From an uncultured Paludibaculum sp. (GTDB lineage: Bacteria > Acidobacteriota > Terriglobia > Bryobacterales > Bryobacteraceae): DNA of 64,000 bases. The position numbers and the translations under genes are program-made. Within the stretch, counting starts at the first letter, position 1; each line of letters starts with the position of its first letter. Location of the stretch: positions 3,230,501 to 3,294,500 of the forward strand of contig NZ_OY762269.1 of assembly GCF_963665245.1 (NCBI RefSeq), read 5' to 3'. Under the pieces are notes generated by a model. The model saw only the letters and a list, made by a program, of their open reading frames with translations, had not been told where the DNA came from and searched no databases. Of the stretch, positions 51,964 to 60,272 are shown in pieces.

Positions 51964-53046
51964 CTAGCGCTGAATTCGCGCCGATCCGCCCTTCGCAAAC
52001 GCCTTCACCATGTCCACGGTGGCCATGGTCGTGTCGCCCGGGAACGTGGTCAGCAGTGCGCCATGCGCCCAGCCCAACCGGACCGCTTCGTCGGGCTCGA
52101 GCCCGGTGAGCAGGCCGTAGAAGAAGCCGGAGGCATAGCCGTCGCCGCCGCCCACGCGGTCGAGCACGTCGAGCTCAGCCGTCGGGGTGACGTAGGTCTT
52201 GCCGTCGATCCAGGCCACGGCGCCCCAGCTATGCCGGTTGGTCGAATGAACCTCGCGGAGCGTGGTGGCGACAATTTTCACCTTCGGATACTTGGCGACA
52301 ACCTTGTCGATCATGCCGAAGAAGGTGCTGGGATCGAGCTTGGACTTGGCGGCGACCTCGGGTCCGGGGATGCCGAGACCCATCTGCAGGTCTTCTTCGT
52401 TGCCCACCAGCACGTCGCAATGCTCGACGATGCGGGCCAGAACGGAGAGCGCCTTGTCGTGGCCGCCCCAGATGTTCCAGAGCTTGGCGCGATAGTTGAG
52501 GTCGAACGAGGTGATGGCGCCGGCGGCCTTCGCGGCCTTCATGCCTTCGATGATCAGCTCGCCGGTGGTCTCCGACAAGGCGGCGAAGATGCCGCCGCTG
52601 TGGAACCAGCGCACGCCCTGGCCGAAGATGGCCGGCCAATCGAAGTCGCCGGGTTTCAGCTGGGCGCCCGCTTCGTTGCAGCGGTTATAGAACACGACAG
52701 GAGCGCGCACGCCCTGGCCGCGATCGCTATAGACGGCGGCCATGTTGGGGCCGTTCACACCGTTGTGCTTGAAGCGCTTGTAGAAGGGCTTCACGCCCAT
52801 GGCCTTGACGCGCTCGGCGATCAGCTCGCCGATCGGGTAGTCGACCATGGCGCTGGCGACGCCGGTGTTCAGACCGAAGCAGTCCGCCAGGTTGGCGGCG
52901 CAGTTGAACTCGCCGCCGCTGACGTGGATGTGGCACTCGGTGGCCTTACGGAACGGGATGACACCCGGATCCAGACGGTGGACCAGGGCGCCCAGGGACA
53001 GGAAGTCCAGCGCGCCTTCCGGAAGAATATTCAGACCGTATTTCAT
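51964..53046 (-). CDS. PfkB-family sugar-acid kinase (KDG kinase-like)
   Basis: 360-aa ribokinase-fold kinase. HVSGGEFNCAANLADCFG is the first signature and DRVGGGDGYASGFFYGLL the second, with the catalytic Asp in GGGDGYASG (usual form GAGD). NGVNGPNMAAVY and TSFDLNYRAKLW are typical of 2-keto-3-deoxygluconate kinases. It probably makes KDPG from KDG. Near gnd, it suggests hexonate or Entner-Doudoroff type sugar metabolism. AGAGGGA precedes the ATG. Confidence 0.83.
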   Translation of the reverse strand: MKYGLNILPEGALDFLSLGALVHRLDPGVIPFRKATECHIHVSGGEFNCAANLADCFGLNTGVASAMVDYPIGELIAERVKAMGVKPFYKRFKHNGVNGPNMAAVYSDRGQGVRAPVVFYNRCNEAGAQLKPGDFDWPAIFGQGVRWFHSGGIFAALSETTGELIIEGMKAAKAAGAITSFDLNYRAKLWNIWGGHDKALSVLARIVEHCDVLVGNEEDLQMGLGIPGPEVAAKSKLDPSTFFGMIDKVVAKYPKVKIVATTLREVHSTNRHSWGAVAWIDGKTYVTPTAELDVLDRVGGGDGYASGFFYGLLTGLEPDEAVRLGWAHGALLTTFPGDTTMATVDMVKAFAKGGSARIQR

Positions 53047-53103
53047 TCGAGAATCCCTCTCTATGTGTACTTTGTCAGAGTTCGGTAATGCGTCGGTGCT
53101 TTG

Positions 53104-53303
53104 AGCTATCAGCTATCAGCCATCAGCTACCAGCCACCAATTGCCGACGGTACCGCGAAAGCTGAAAGCTGACAGCTGACCGCTGAAAGCTAAGCATCTT
53201 TCAAGCGATCAGCCATCAGTCACTAATCATCCTCACCCGGCCGAACCGCGAGAGCTGAAAGCTGATAGCTGACAGCTAAGAACCGACCGCTAAGAACCGA
53301 TAG
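53104..53303. repeat. Interspersed AGCTATCAGC heptad repeats
   Basis: About 200 bases made of short units, alternating in orientation: ATCAGCTATCAGCC at 53108-53125, GCTGAAAGCTGACAGCTGA from 53161, ATCAGCCATCAG from 53208, GCTGAAAGCTGATAGCTGA from 53254 and AAGAACCGA-type repeats near 53279. It fills the gap between gnd and the KDG kinase-like gene. Complementary blocks could fold into alternative hairpins. The same family is at 17191-17318. Confidence 0.85.
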
Positions 53304-53312
53304 CTCCGCAAC

Positions 53313-54770
53313 CTAGACGGTGTAGATACCAGAAGCGACTCGCCCGCCGCGACCAGTCCAATTCGTATGGAAGAACTCACCGCGCGGCTTATCGACACGC
53401 TCATAGGTATGCGCGCCGAAGAAATCGCGTTGGGCCTGCAGCAGGTTCGCCGGCAAACGGCCCGTGCGATAGCCATCATAAAACGCCAGAGCGGTGTTGA
53501 AGGCGGGCGTGGGCACGCCGTACTGGATGGCCTGGATGATCGCCCGCCGCCAGGAGGCCTGGTAGTTCACCAGCAGGCTGGTGAAGAACTCGTCCAGCAG
53601 CAGGTTGTTCAGGTTCGGGTTCTTGTCGAAGGCTTCCTTGATCTTGCCCAGGAACCGGCTGCGGATGATGCAGCCGCCGCGCCACATCAGGGCGATGCCG
53701 CCGAAGTTGAGATTCCAGCCCTGTTCCTTGGCCGCTTCCCGCAGCAGCATATAGCCCTGCGCATAGCTGATCACCTTGGAGCAGTAGAGGGCGCGGCGCA
53801 CGTCTTCGATGAAGGCGGCGCGGTCTTCCTTGTTGGAGTAGCCCGGGCCGGGCAGGATGGCCGAGGCGGCCACGCGTTCGTCCTTAATGGCCGACAGGCA
53901 GCGCGAGAAGACGGCTTCGCCGATGAGGGTGACGGGCATGCCCAGGTCGAGCGCGCTGAGGCAGGTCCACTTGCCGGTACCCTTCTGGCCGGCGGTGTCG
54001 AGGATCTTGTCGACGATGGGCGAACCGTCGTCGTCCTTCTTGGCGAAGATCGTGCTCGTGATGTCGATGAGATAGCTGTCCAGTTCGCCCTTGTTCCAAT
54101 TGTCGAACACTTCGTGAAGCTCGTCCGGCGTCAGGCCCAGGCCGTCCTTCAGCAGTTGGTAGGCTTCGCAGATGAGCTGCATGTCGCCGTACTCGATGCC
54201 GTTGTGGACCATCTTGACGTAGTGGCCGGCGCCGTTCTCGCCCACCCAGTCGCAGCACGGAGTGCCGTCTTCCACCTTAGCCGAGATGGCCTGGAAGATC
54301 TCTTTCACATGCGGCCAGGCAGCCGGATTGCCGCCGGGCATGATGGACGGTCCGCGGCGCGCGCCCTCTTCGCCACCGGAGACGCCGGTGCCGATGTAGA
54401 GGATGCCTTTCTCTTCGAGGCTCTTGGTGCGGCGATTGGTGTCGGGGAAGTGGGAGTTGCCACCGTCAATAATGATGTCGCCGGCTTCAAGGTAGGGCAG
54501 CACGGCGTCGATCATGTGGTCGACCGTGTCGCCGGCCTTGACCATGAGCATGACGCGGCGAGGCCGCTTCAGCAGGCTGGCGAGCTCCTGCATGGAGTGC
54601 GCGCCTTCCACCATCGTGCCTTCGGCTTCGTTGGCGAGGAAATCGTCTACCTTCGAGACCGTGCGGTTGAAGACGGCCACCTTGTAGCCGTGGTCGTTCA
54701 TATTGAGGACCAGGTTCTGGCCCATGACAGCCAGGCCGACGAGGCCGATGTCACAACTTGCGGATTGCAT
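53313..54770 (-). CDS. gnd: 6-phosphogluconate dehydrogenase, decarboxylating
   Basis: Makes ribulose 5-phosphate, CO2 and NADPH in the oxidative pentose phosphate pathway. The 485-aa protein is of the long, NADP-dependent kind. GLAVMGQNLVLNM is the Rossmann loop, VSGGEEGARRGPSIMPGG the substrate loop, GHYVKMVHNGIEYGDMQ carries the catalytic Lys and substrate residues, and the C-terminal ends HTNWTGRGGRV. AGGAG seven bases before the ATG confirms the start. Confidence 0.97.
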   Translation of the reverse strand: MQSASCDIGLVGLAVMGQNLVLNMNDHGYKVAVFNRTVSKVDDFLANEAEGTMVEGAHSMQELASLLKRPRRVMLMVKAGDTVDHMIDAVLPYLEAGDIIIDGGNSHFPDTNRRTKSLEEKGILYIGTGVSGGEEGARRGPSIMPGGNPAAWPHVKEIFQAISAKVEDGTPCCDWVGENGAGHYVKMVHNGIEYGDMQLICEAYQLLKDGLGLTPDELHEVFDNWNKGELDSYLIDITSTIFAKKDDDGSPIVDKILDTAGQKGTGKWTCLSALDLGMPVTLIGEAVFSRCLSAIKDERVAASAILPGPGYSNKEDRAAFIEDVRRALYCSKVISYAQGYMLLREAAKEQGWNLNFGGIALMWRGGCIIRSRFLGKIKEAFDKNPNLNNLLLDEFFTSLLVNYQASWRRAIIQAIQYGVPTPAFNTALAFYDGYRTGRLPANLLQAQRDFFGAHTYERVDKPRGEFFHTNWTGRGGRVASGIYTV

Positions 54771-55230
54771 ATTCGCTCCTGATGAATGCCTTCAAAGCCT
54801 CCGCCGCGCGCCGCCTAAGGGACAGACCGCGGGCCGACGGAGATCGGAATGATGTCAGCAAAGGCAAGGCTCCGCCATTGCTGGCGTCCTGGCCCCGGCG
54901 GTTTCCAAATGTCCAGAATTGCCATGTCAGTTGACTGGACGAGACTATCATACAGCAAAATCCGAATTGGGGGGGGATGGGGGGGCTGGCACGCGCAGAT
55001 CGGCGACGCGACGATCGCCGACTCAATCCTCGAGCGGTTGATGGAGGACGCCTTCTGATTGGAATTGGGCGTAAAAGTATGCGATGAAAGCGGACAAAGG
55101 AGGCGGCGACTCCGCCGAAGCATGACGACCCCATCGTCACGCACGGTGTCGTTCACACCGAGGTCAAAGCAGATGCCCATACGCAGGTTGGCCCGGTCCT
55201 GAAGCAGAGAGTACTTGACGCGCGCGCAGG
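54771..55230. other. 460-bp intergenic region with G-tracts
   Basis: No supported gene. Minus-strand frames (54815-55180 and 54751-55140) have no motif, ribosome site or neighbour support. Two homopolymer runs, eight G at 54969-54976 and seven G at 54979-54985, separated by AT, are the longest in the window. The gnd promoter probably lies in the proximal part. Confidence 0.45.
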
Positions 55231-55599
55231 CTAGAAGCCCAACTTCGACTCAATTCCCGAAACAACTGTAGGGGGGATATGAGACAGCAGCCAGCTCGCC
55301 AGACCGACAAGGGTCGAAACCAGAACTGCGATGCGAACGGCCTTAATCTCAATCAAAGCAGTCTTGTCGTGGGTCGGTTCCGGCGAGCTTGTCACGACAA
55401 TCACCATGGGACGAGCAATGGAGAGAGCATTGTCAGCCGACTCATACAATGCGCACGCGGGAGCATTGTGAATGATGAAGCCGATTGGCTGCGGTCCCTC
55501 TTTTGTTCGTGGGTTCTCGCAGAAGTACCGCTTGGGATCGTTCCCCATTGGCAGTTCGAGGAAGTGGCGGCAAGATTGACATTGATTGGTATGTGGCAT
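55231..55599 (-). CDS. Small Cys-rich protein with C-terminal membrane segment
   Basis: 122-aa protein. Four cysteines in the first half, CQSCRHF, YFCENPRT and APACALYE, look like a zinc ribbon or rubredoxin-like knuckle. The C-terminal part has a membrane helix (RIAVLVSTLVGLASWLLS, about 88-108). A strong GGGAGG precedes the ATG. No family recognised. It stands alone in an accessory region. Confidence 0.6.
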   Translation of the reverse strand: MPHTNQCQSCRHFLELPMGNDPKRYFCENPRTKEGPQPIGFIIHNAPACALYESADNALSIARPMVIVVTSSPEPTHDKTALIEIKAVRIAVLVSTLVGLASWLLSHIPPTVVSGIESKLGF

Positions 55600-55864
55600 T
55601 TGGCTCCCTCCCTATCCACTCCGATATTGCCTCCAATCTGAACTGATGTGAAGTCCCCGAGCTTGCTGCGTTGAGGTAACTCCGGCCGGAATAAGTCGCG
55701 GTGCAGGCGGTTTGGGCGGTTGTCGCGAGAACTAGGCCGGTTTGGGCGGAAGATCTACAGAGTGCCCGCCAATTCTGGCAGAAGTTGCGGCCCGCATCGC
55801 CCTATTCTTGCCAGATCTCGGCCCATGTTGGCCCATGAACCGTTGTCAAAGGACAACAAAGGTC

Positions 55865-56419
55865 CTAGAGCCCCATATTCGGAGAAATCACCCCATCACG
55901 ACAAGACCACGCTTCGAGGCAGGACGCCGTCTGGCTTATGGCCCGACACATACGGAGGCCTTGCGTGACGAACTCGAGTATAGCCTCGGTGTCCCTTGCC
56001 CGCACCGTGGCTGAAAGATCGGCTGGACTGCCAAGTAGAATTCTCACGTCTTCTACGAGAATCTTCCCAGCGAACGGTTTTCTCGTCGGAAGCTTCTTTA
56101 GAATATATTGTGCGAGTTTCTTTTGAGAATCGACTTGTCCGTCGTCCTCTGGCAGGCCACCTTTGCCATCGCGGAGGTTGGCGGGTGTCACGAAAATGTC
56201 TACTCGATATCGCAACGGGTAGCCGAGGAACTCCAAGTCGACGAGATATGCTCCTACAACATGACCCTCCTGCTTCAACTCATCCAAGGCATGTTTCACT
56301 TGAGCAGGCGTGAGCTCAAGTTCGTCGGCAATCTCCTTGTGCTCAGCCATCGGATTCTCGTGAACGTGGCGCGCAACTGCACGTAGATCTTCCTTATGCT
56401 GCTGGCTCTTGGTTAGCAT
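55865..56419 (-). CDS. Lrp/AsnC-like winged-helix protein
   Basis: 184-aa DNA-binding protein. The N-terminal helix-turn-helix has EHKEIADELELTPAQVKHALDELKQEGHVVGAYL, followed by an effector-type domain with YRVDIFVTP, VEDVRILLGSPADLSATVRARDTEAI and CLEAWSCRDG. The order and size fit Lrp/AsnC regulators with an insert (GKGGLPEDDGQ) in the effector domain. ATG 56419 starts at the DNA-binding part; the frame is open 21 codons upstream without support. A poly-T tract lies upstream. Target unknown. Confidence 0.7.
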   Translation of the reverse strand: MLTKSQQHKEDLRAVARHVHENPMAEHKEIADELELTPAQVKHALDELKQEGHVVGAYLVDLEFLGYPLRYRVDIFVTPANLRDGKGGLPEDDGQVDSQKKLAQYILKKLPTRKPFAGKILVEDVRILLGSPADLSATVRARDTEAILEFVTQGLRMCRAISQTASCLEAWSCRDGVISPNMGL

Positions 56420-56730
56420 CGAGTCTCTGGTTCTCCTTTTTTTTAACGTGATGTCTAGTGCAGGATTCTCAATTCTAAACATATCGGCGCGGAAATAATG
56501 AGATTGTCGCCTCGAGCGTTTTTAATGGTTAGGTTAATAATGATTCAGTGATTTTATCGTGGGCTTCTACATTTCCCTCATGTGGGGTGCCACGTTTGCC
56601 GATCAGGTGATCTCATTATTCTCCAGCAGTTCACGGTTGCGCACTCGTTGAGTCCGGCGGAGGAAGTCCGTTGAGGTTTAAAGTGGCAAGTTTAACTCCC
56701 TTCGTGAATGGGGGCCGGGGACGTCCTGGC
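56420..56730. other. AT-rich intergenic region
   Basis: About 310 bases between the Lrp-like gene and the first copy of the 0.27-kb repeat. It is noticeably AT-rich at 56490-56560 for this genome. I see no gene or structured RNA. Confidence 0.4.
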
Positions 56731-57003
56731 GTGTCACTCCGAGAAATGCCGCGAACGTATCCATTCTCGAATGTACTGAACAATCCCCTGATCTTGCCGA
56801 GGGCAGCTTCGAACAACTGCGCGCATATGCCGGCATGAAGCTCCCATAGCGGTTGCTCCCTCGCCGCGACTTCGGCTACTGAGAACAGTAGCCCGTGTGC
56901 CTGAGGTGCTCAGGTCTTTTAGGGCTGCAGATATTGGAATTCTGGAGATTCGGGTATTGAATATCAGCGGAAAAAAAATAAGCGTGACAGATCAGGACGT
57001 CCA
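56731..57003 (+). repeat. Direct repeat copy 1 (273 bp)
   Basis: 273 bases nearly identical to 58313-58583. Inside are two perfect hairpins: GGCTACTG-AGAA-CAGTAGCC (56874-56893) and CCTGAG-GTG-CTCAGG (56900-56914). A short tail holds TATTGAATATCAGCGG and then AGGACGTCC at the end. There is no long frame on either strand. It looks like a non-autonomous, palindrome-bearing mobile repeat. Confidence 0.85.
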
Positions 57004-57364
57004 TCGTTCCTCTGCGCGACGAAATAGTCATTCGCGATTGATTTCGACATCGTTCGACTATATTGCATTACTCCTGTTTAACATCTTTTCTCGTACAGGG
57101 GTTTGGACAGGACGGGACATCAGTCCAGCGGTCCTGGCCGGGGCTGAATACCGCTGAAATGGACAACATCGTGGTCCTGAGCCGACCTGGACGCCGACTG
57201 AAGGCGCCAAGCCACCATTCGCTGCCCTGCCCAGGGTTGTGAAGGCGACGGGGACTTGGCCTCAGTTGGATGGCACGATGCCGTGAAAACTACGGACTTC
57301 GGCCGTCCATAACGCCAACTTCCAGCGTGTTGTGGGCAACAGTGATGTTCTATGTTTGCTGTCC
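57004..57364. other. Intergenic region after repeat copy 1
   Basis: About 360 bases without a supported gene before the convergent stop of the secreted protein gene. A plus-strand frame reaching back into the repeat has no motif. Nothing recognised. Confidence 0.4.
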
Positions 57365-58132
57365 TTAATACAGACTCATCGGAAAAACAGTAGTGAACGC
57401 TCCGCTGGGATTAAACCTCAGTGCTAAGCTGCTAATATTTCCATTAAGATTGTCTATAAAAATTGAACCACGAATATTCTTTGACACAGCCCATCGGTCC
57501 GCTGTTGCAAAGGCAATCTTTGTGCCTGGCTTGAGGGTAATGCGCTCTGGTACTGCCAGAGCTAATCCCTGCTCATCAAGGACGTAGGCATCGACTACGG
57601 TATCATATGAGGCACTATTGAGAAGAGCCACTGAGGTAGCAAATCCAATAGTGTTGTCGAAGGGTATCATCGAATCATTATCATCCCCCCTACCTCCCGG
57701 GACTGATGCTTCGAGATCTGCTCGGCCAGGGATCCCAGAAGTGCCAAAGATGACCATTGCGCCGACATCACCATAGTTGGGCGATGAGACTCGAGCCCAT
57801 CCTTGATTCAATTCACCTGGGCCTCCGAGGGTCTCCAGTGTGGCGCTGCCGTACTTGGTCAATGTGCCAGAGAAAACTGTTGCCCGACCGCGACCAGCGA
57901 GAGTGAATTCCTTAGGGTTGCCGTTGTCGCCAAAGAATTCCACCTTCCATGAGCTGGTAGTGCTGTCGAGGTTCGCTAGAATGATAGATGTCTTCCAGTA
58001 CTGACCATCTGCAATCTGTGGGAGGGTGCCGTAACCATATCCAGCAGAGATGGATCGAGGTTTCTGATCATCGCAGGTTCCACAGATTGGCACGAGGAAC
58101 AAGGACAGGAGCAGGGTTACTTCGTTTCGCAT
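57365..58132 (-). CDS. Secreted beta-rich hypothetical protein
   Basis: 255-aa exported protein. A signal peptide (about 1-17) leads to a beta-sandwich pattern: LPQIADGQYWKTSIILANLD, WKVEFFGDNGNPKEFTLAGRG, and FNPSGAFTTVFPMSLY at the end. This QIADG..WKT...NL pattern recurs, from memory, in many acidobacterial secreted proteins of unknown role. No catalytic residues are evident. The gene sits between two copies of the 0.27-kb direct repeat, with 361 and 180 bases on either side. Confidence 0.72.
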   Translation of the reverse strand: MRNEVTLLLSLFLVPICGTCDDQKPRSISAGYGYGTLPQIADGQYWKTSIILANLDSTTSSWKVEFFGDNGNPKEFTLAGRGRATVFSGTLTKYGSATLETLGGPGELNQGWARVSSPNYGDVGAMVIFGTSGIPGRADLEASVPGGRGDDNDSMIPFDNTIGFATSVALLNSASYDTVVDAYVLDEQGLALAVPERITLKPGTKIAFATADRWAVSKNIRGSIFIDNLNGNISSLALRFNPSGAFTTVFPMSLY

Positions 58133-58312
58133 GCGAATAGACTACCCTCGTAACCACTGGAATACAAGGGTATTTGTACCAGTACACCCCAAATGGGGAT
58201 GGCCTCGTGTGTGGGTTCGCGGAAAAGGTGGAGTGGTGACGCAAACTGAGACACGGCGAAAGGGGACACTTTTCAGTGAATGGAGAGTGCCGGGCGCGGG
58301 CACCTCACTGAT

Positions 58313-58583
58313 GTGTCACTCCGCGAAATGCCGCGAAGGTATCCATTCTCGAATGTATTGAATAATCCCCTGATCTTGCCGAGGGCAGCTTCGAGCAACT
58401 GCGCGCATATGCCGGCATGAAGCTCGCATAGCGGTTGCCCCCCTCACCGAGACTCGGCTACTGAGAACAGTAGCCCGTCTGCCTGAGGTTCTCAGGTCTT
58501 TTAGGGCTGCAGATATTGGAATGCTGGAGCTTTAGGTATTGAATATCAGCGGAAAAAGCGAGCGTGACAGATCAGGACGTCCA
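58313..58583 (+). repeat. Direct repeat copy 2 (271 bp)
   Basis: Second copy, in the same orientation as 56731-57003 and differing at scattered positions. Both hairpins are kept (58458-58477 and 58484-58498, with the second loop changed to GTT). The conserved end is followed by AGGACGTCC. Immediately upstream (58258-58270) is AAGGGGACACTTTT, a motif typical of acidobacterial mobile remnants. Confidence 0.85.
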
Positions 58584-58791
58584 CCTTTCCGGTCCCGGCT
58601 AGCCAGTACTGAACACTCGAAAAGCCGAACGGATCCCACACGGTAAGGGCCCCGTCTTCAGGACGTCCCCTTTTCCTCTTTCATCCCCGAGACTCGATTT
58701 GTCGCCGATCGGCGGATGCGGACCGTCGCTGTCCCTCTTGGGGCGTGGAGCCTAGATTGAAACAGTTAAACCATGGATCGCCGACCGGGCA

Positions 58792-59985
58792 CTACCGACC
58801 CCGCGGAGGCACTGCTTCTGCTTGGGCAGCACTCGACGAGGGCGTGGCTTTCGCGAACTCTGTCAGGAAGTCCAGGGAGTCTTCAAGACAACGAATAGCA
58901 GCGTTCCTCAATAACTCCCGCTCGCCACCCTGATCTGTGTTCCTGCCCCATTTTAACAAGGTCCGGGCAGCGAGATCGCGGAAAAAGCCACTATGCAAAC
59001 TGATATTCGCGCTGATCACATCGGGCGCAGTCTGTCGAAGTGTTAATCCGTAGCCCTGATGAACGCCCTTCTTATAGCCTTCAAAACAAGAGACATGCCC
59101 AAGAATGTAAAGATTCTTGACGCCTAGTTCTGAAATTGCCCAATCGATCGATTTCAGCGCCTTCTCGGAACTGCGTAGCAAACCGAGCAGACGGTTTGTC
59201 CTCTTCACGGCGTAGTCGATCCCGGCGTGGCGAATATGGTTCCTGTTAGCAGGGCTGATGATGCACTTAATAGTGCAGCCCTTTCCGGCCAGCCTCATTA
59301 GCATTTCTCGCTCTTGAAGTAGCAGTCTCAATAAGTCCTTGTCTTCCGGTGGATAGGGGTCATCCGGCCCGATGGCAAATGTTGACAGGAACGCACTCGT
59401 CCACACTGTTTCTTGTGCCACGCGCGGAGTTCCAAGAATTAACTTCAAGTCGTCATTAATAAGCTTCGTCCGCTCTCGGGGACAGTTAATAATGAGCGGC
59501 AGCGCTTCGGATGCCCCAGTCGCCCGCGTCGCCTTCTCAAGCTTTCGGTGTACCTTGCCGAGGTCGACGTCCGGCCCTCGGTTCAGTACCTTCAGATGCT
59601 GGCAGAAGACCGATATCAGCGATCTCCCAAACGTCTCGTCTTCTAGCTGAAGCGCCTGAAGCTCGCTGAAAGGATGCGGCAATTGATCTTTCTTCTGTCC
59701 AGAGTGGCAAATCGGGATTATATCCAGCCCTTGGGCCCAGGCACATCCAGCTTCAAAATTGATCCAAGGCCGGGTCAACGAAGATGGGCTACAAATTACG
59801 AGCACCAGATTCGATTGCTTCAAGGCCGCCTCGATCTTGCGGAGCCATTTGTCGCCCGGTGTCAAGTCATGTACATCGCTGCTCACAAAGACAGTTACAC
59901 TCCCCGGGAAGGTCCTCTCGAGGAGATCTTTTAGCGCCAGGGCTATCGGGGCCTCTCCGGTCGTGTGACTTACGAATACGTTCAT
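58792..59985 (-). CDS. TIR-domain protein, unassigned C-terminal domain
   Basis: 397-aa cytoplasmic protein. Residues about 1-135 are a TIR domain: NVFVSHTTGEAPIALALKDLL, VFVSSDVHDLTPGDKW (BB-loop region), and RPWINFEAGCAWAQG, where Glu78 fits the catalytic glutamate of NADase TIR domains. The rest (about 170-397) is unassigned. It has GKGCTIKCIISPANRNHI, a strand and His/Asn pattern faintly like phospholipase D-type or sensor folds, then IDWAISELGVKNLYILGHVSCFEGYKKG. AGGAG nine bases before the ATG supports the start. No obvious partner gene lies beside it. A single-gene TIR effector, perhaps for phage defence, is plausible but inferred. Confidence 0.85.
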   Translation of the reverse strand: MNVFVSHTTGEAPIALALKDLLERTFPGSVTVFVSSDVHDLTPGDKWLRKIEAALKQSNLVLVICSPSSLTRPWINFEAGCAWAQGLDIIPICHSGQKKDQLPHPFSELQALQLEDETFGRSLISVFCQHLKVLNRGPDVDLGKVHRKLEKATRATGASEALPLIINCPRERTKLINDDLKLILGTPRVAQETVWTSAFLSTFAIGPDDPYPPEDKDLLRLLLQEREMLMRLAGKGCTIKCIISPANRNHIRHAGIDYAVKRTNRLLGLLRSSEKALKSIDWAISELGVKNLYILGHVSCFEGYKKGVHQGYGLTLRQTAPDVISANISLHSGFFRDLAARTLLKWGRNTDQGGERELLRNAAIRCLEDSLDFLTEFAKATPSSSAAQAEAVPPRGR

Positions 59986-60272
59986 ATCGTTCGTCTCCTG
60001 ACGGCAGTTGCGGTAGGTAGATTATAGCGGAGATCCGGGACAGCCTAGCGTGCACCTTTCGTAATCGTTTGTAAATACGTAACTTATAAGTCGAACTTTT
60101 CCTCTGTTGAGCCTGCGTCGACTATTGCGCCGGTGCCTGCTCTTGCTGTCTTCTTCTTTCGTAACCAGCAGAACATAAACCACTTACCGTGTCCGCCAGC
60201 GTCCCGGACATTGGCCAAACCGGGAAAAGGGGGAAAGGGGACGTCCTGCCCCGTTTCCAGAAGAACCTCGGC

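Noticed and set aside
53104..53303. CRISPR array
   Set aside because: Units are 7-14 bases, vary in sequence and orientation, and have no unique spacers of constant length.
54815..55180. Minus-strand frame of 121 aa upstream of gnd
   Set aside because: Crosses two homopolymer runs, has no motif, and competes with a second frame in the same stretch.
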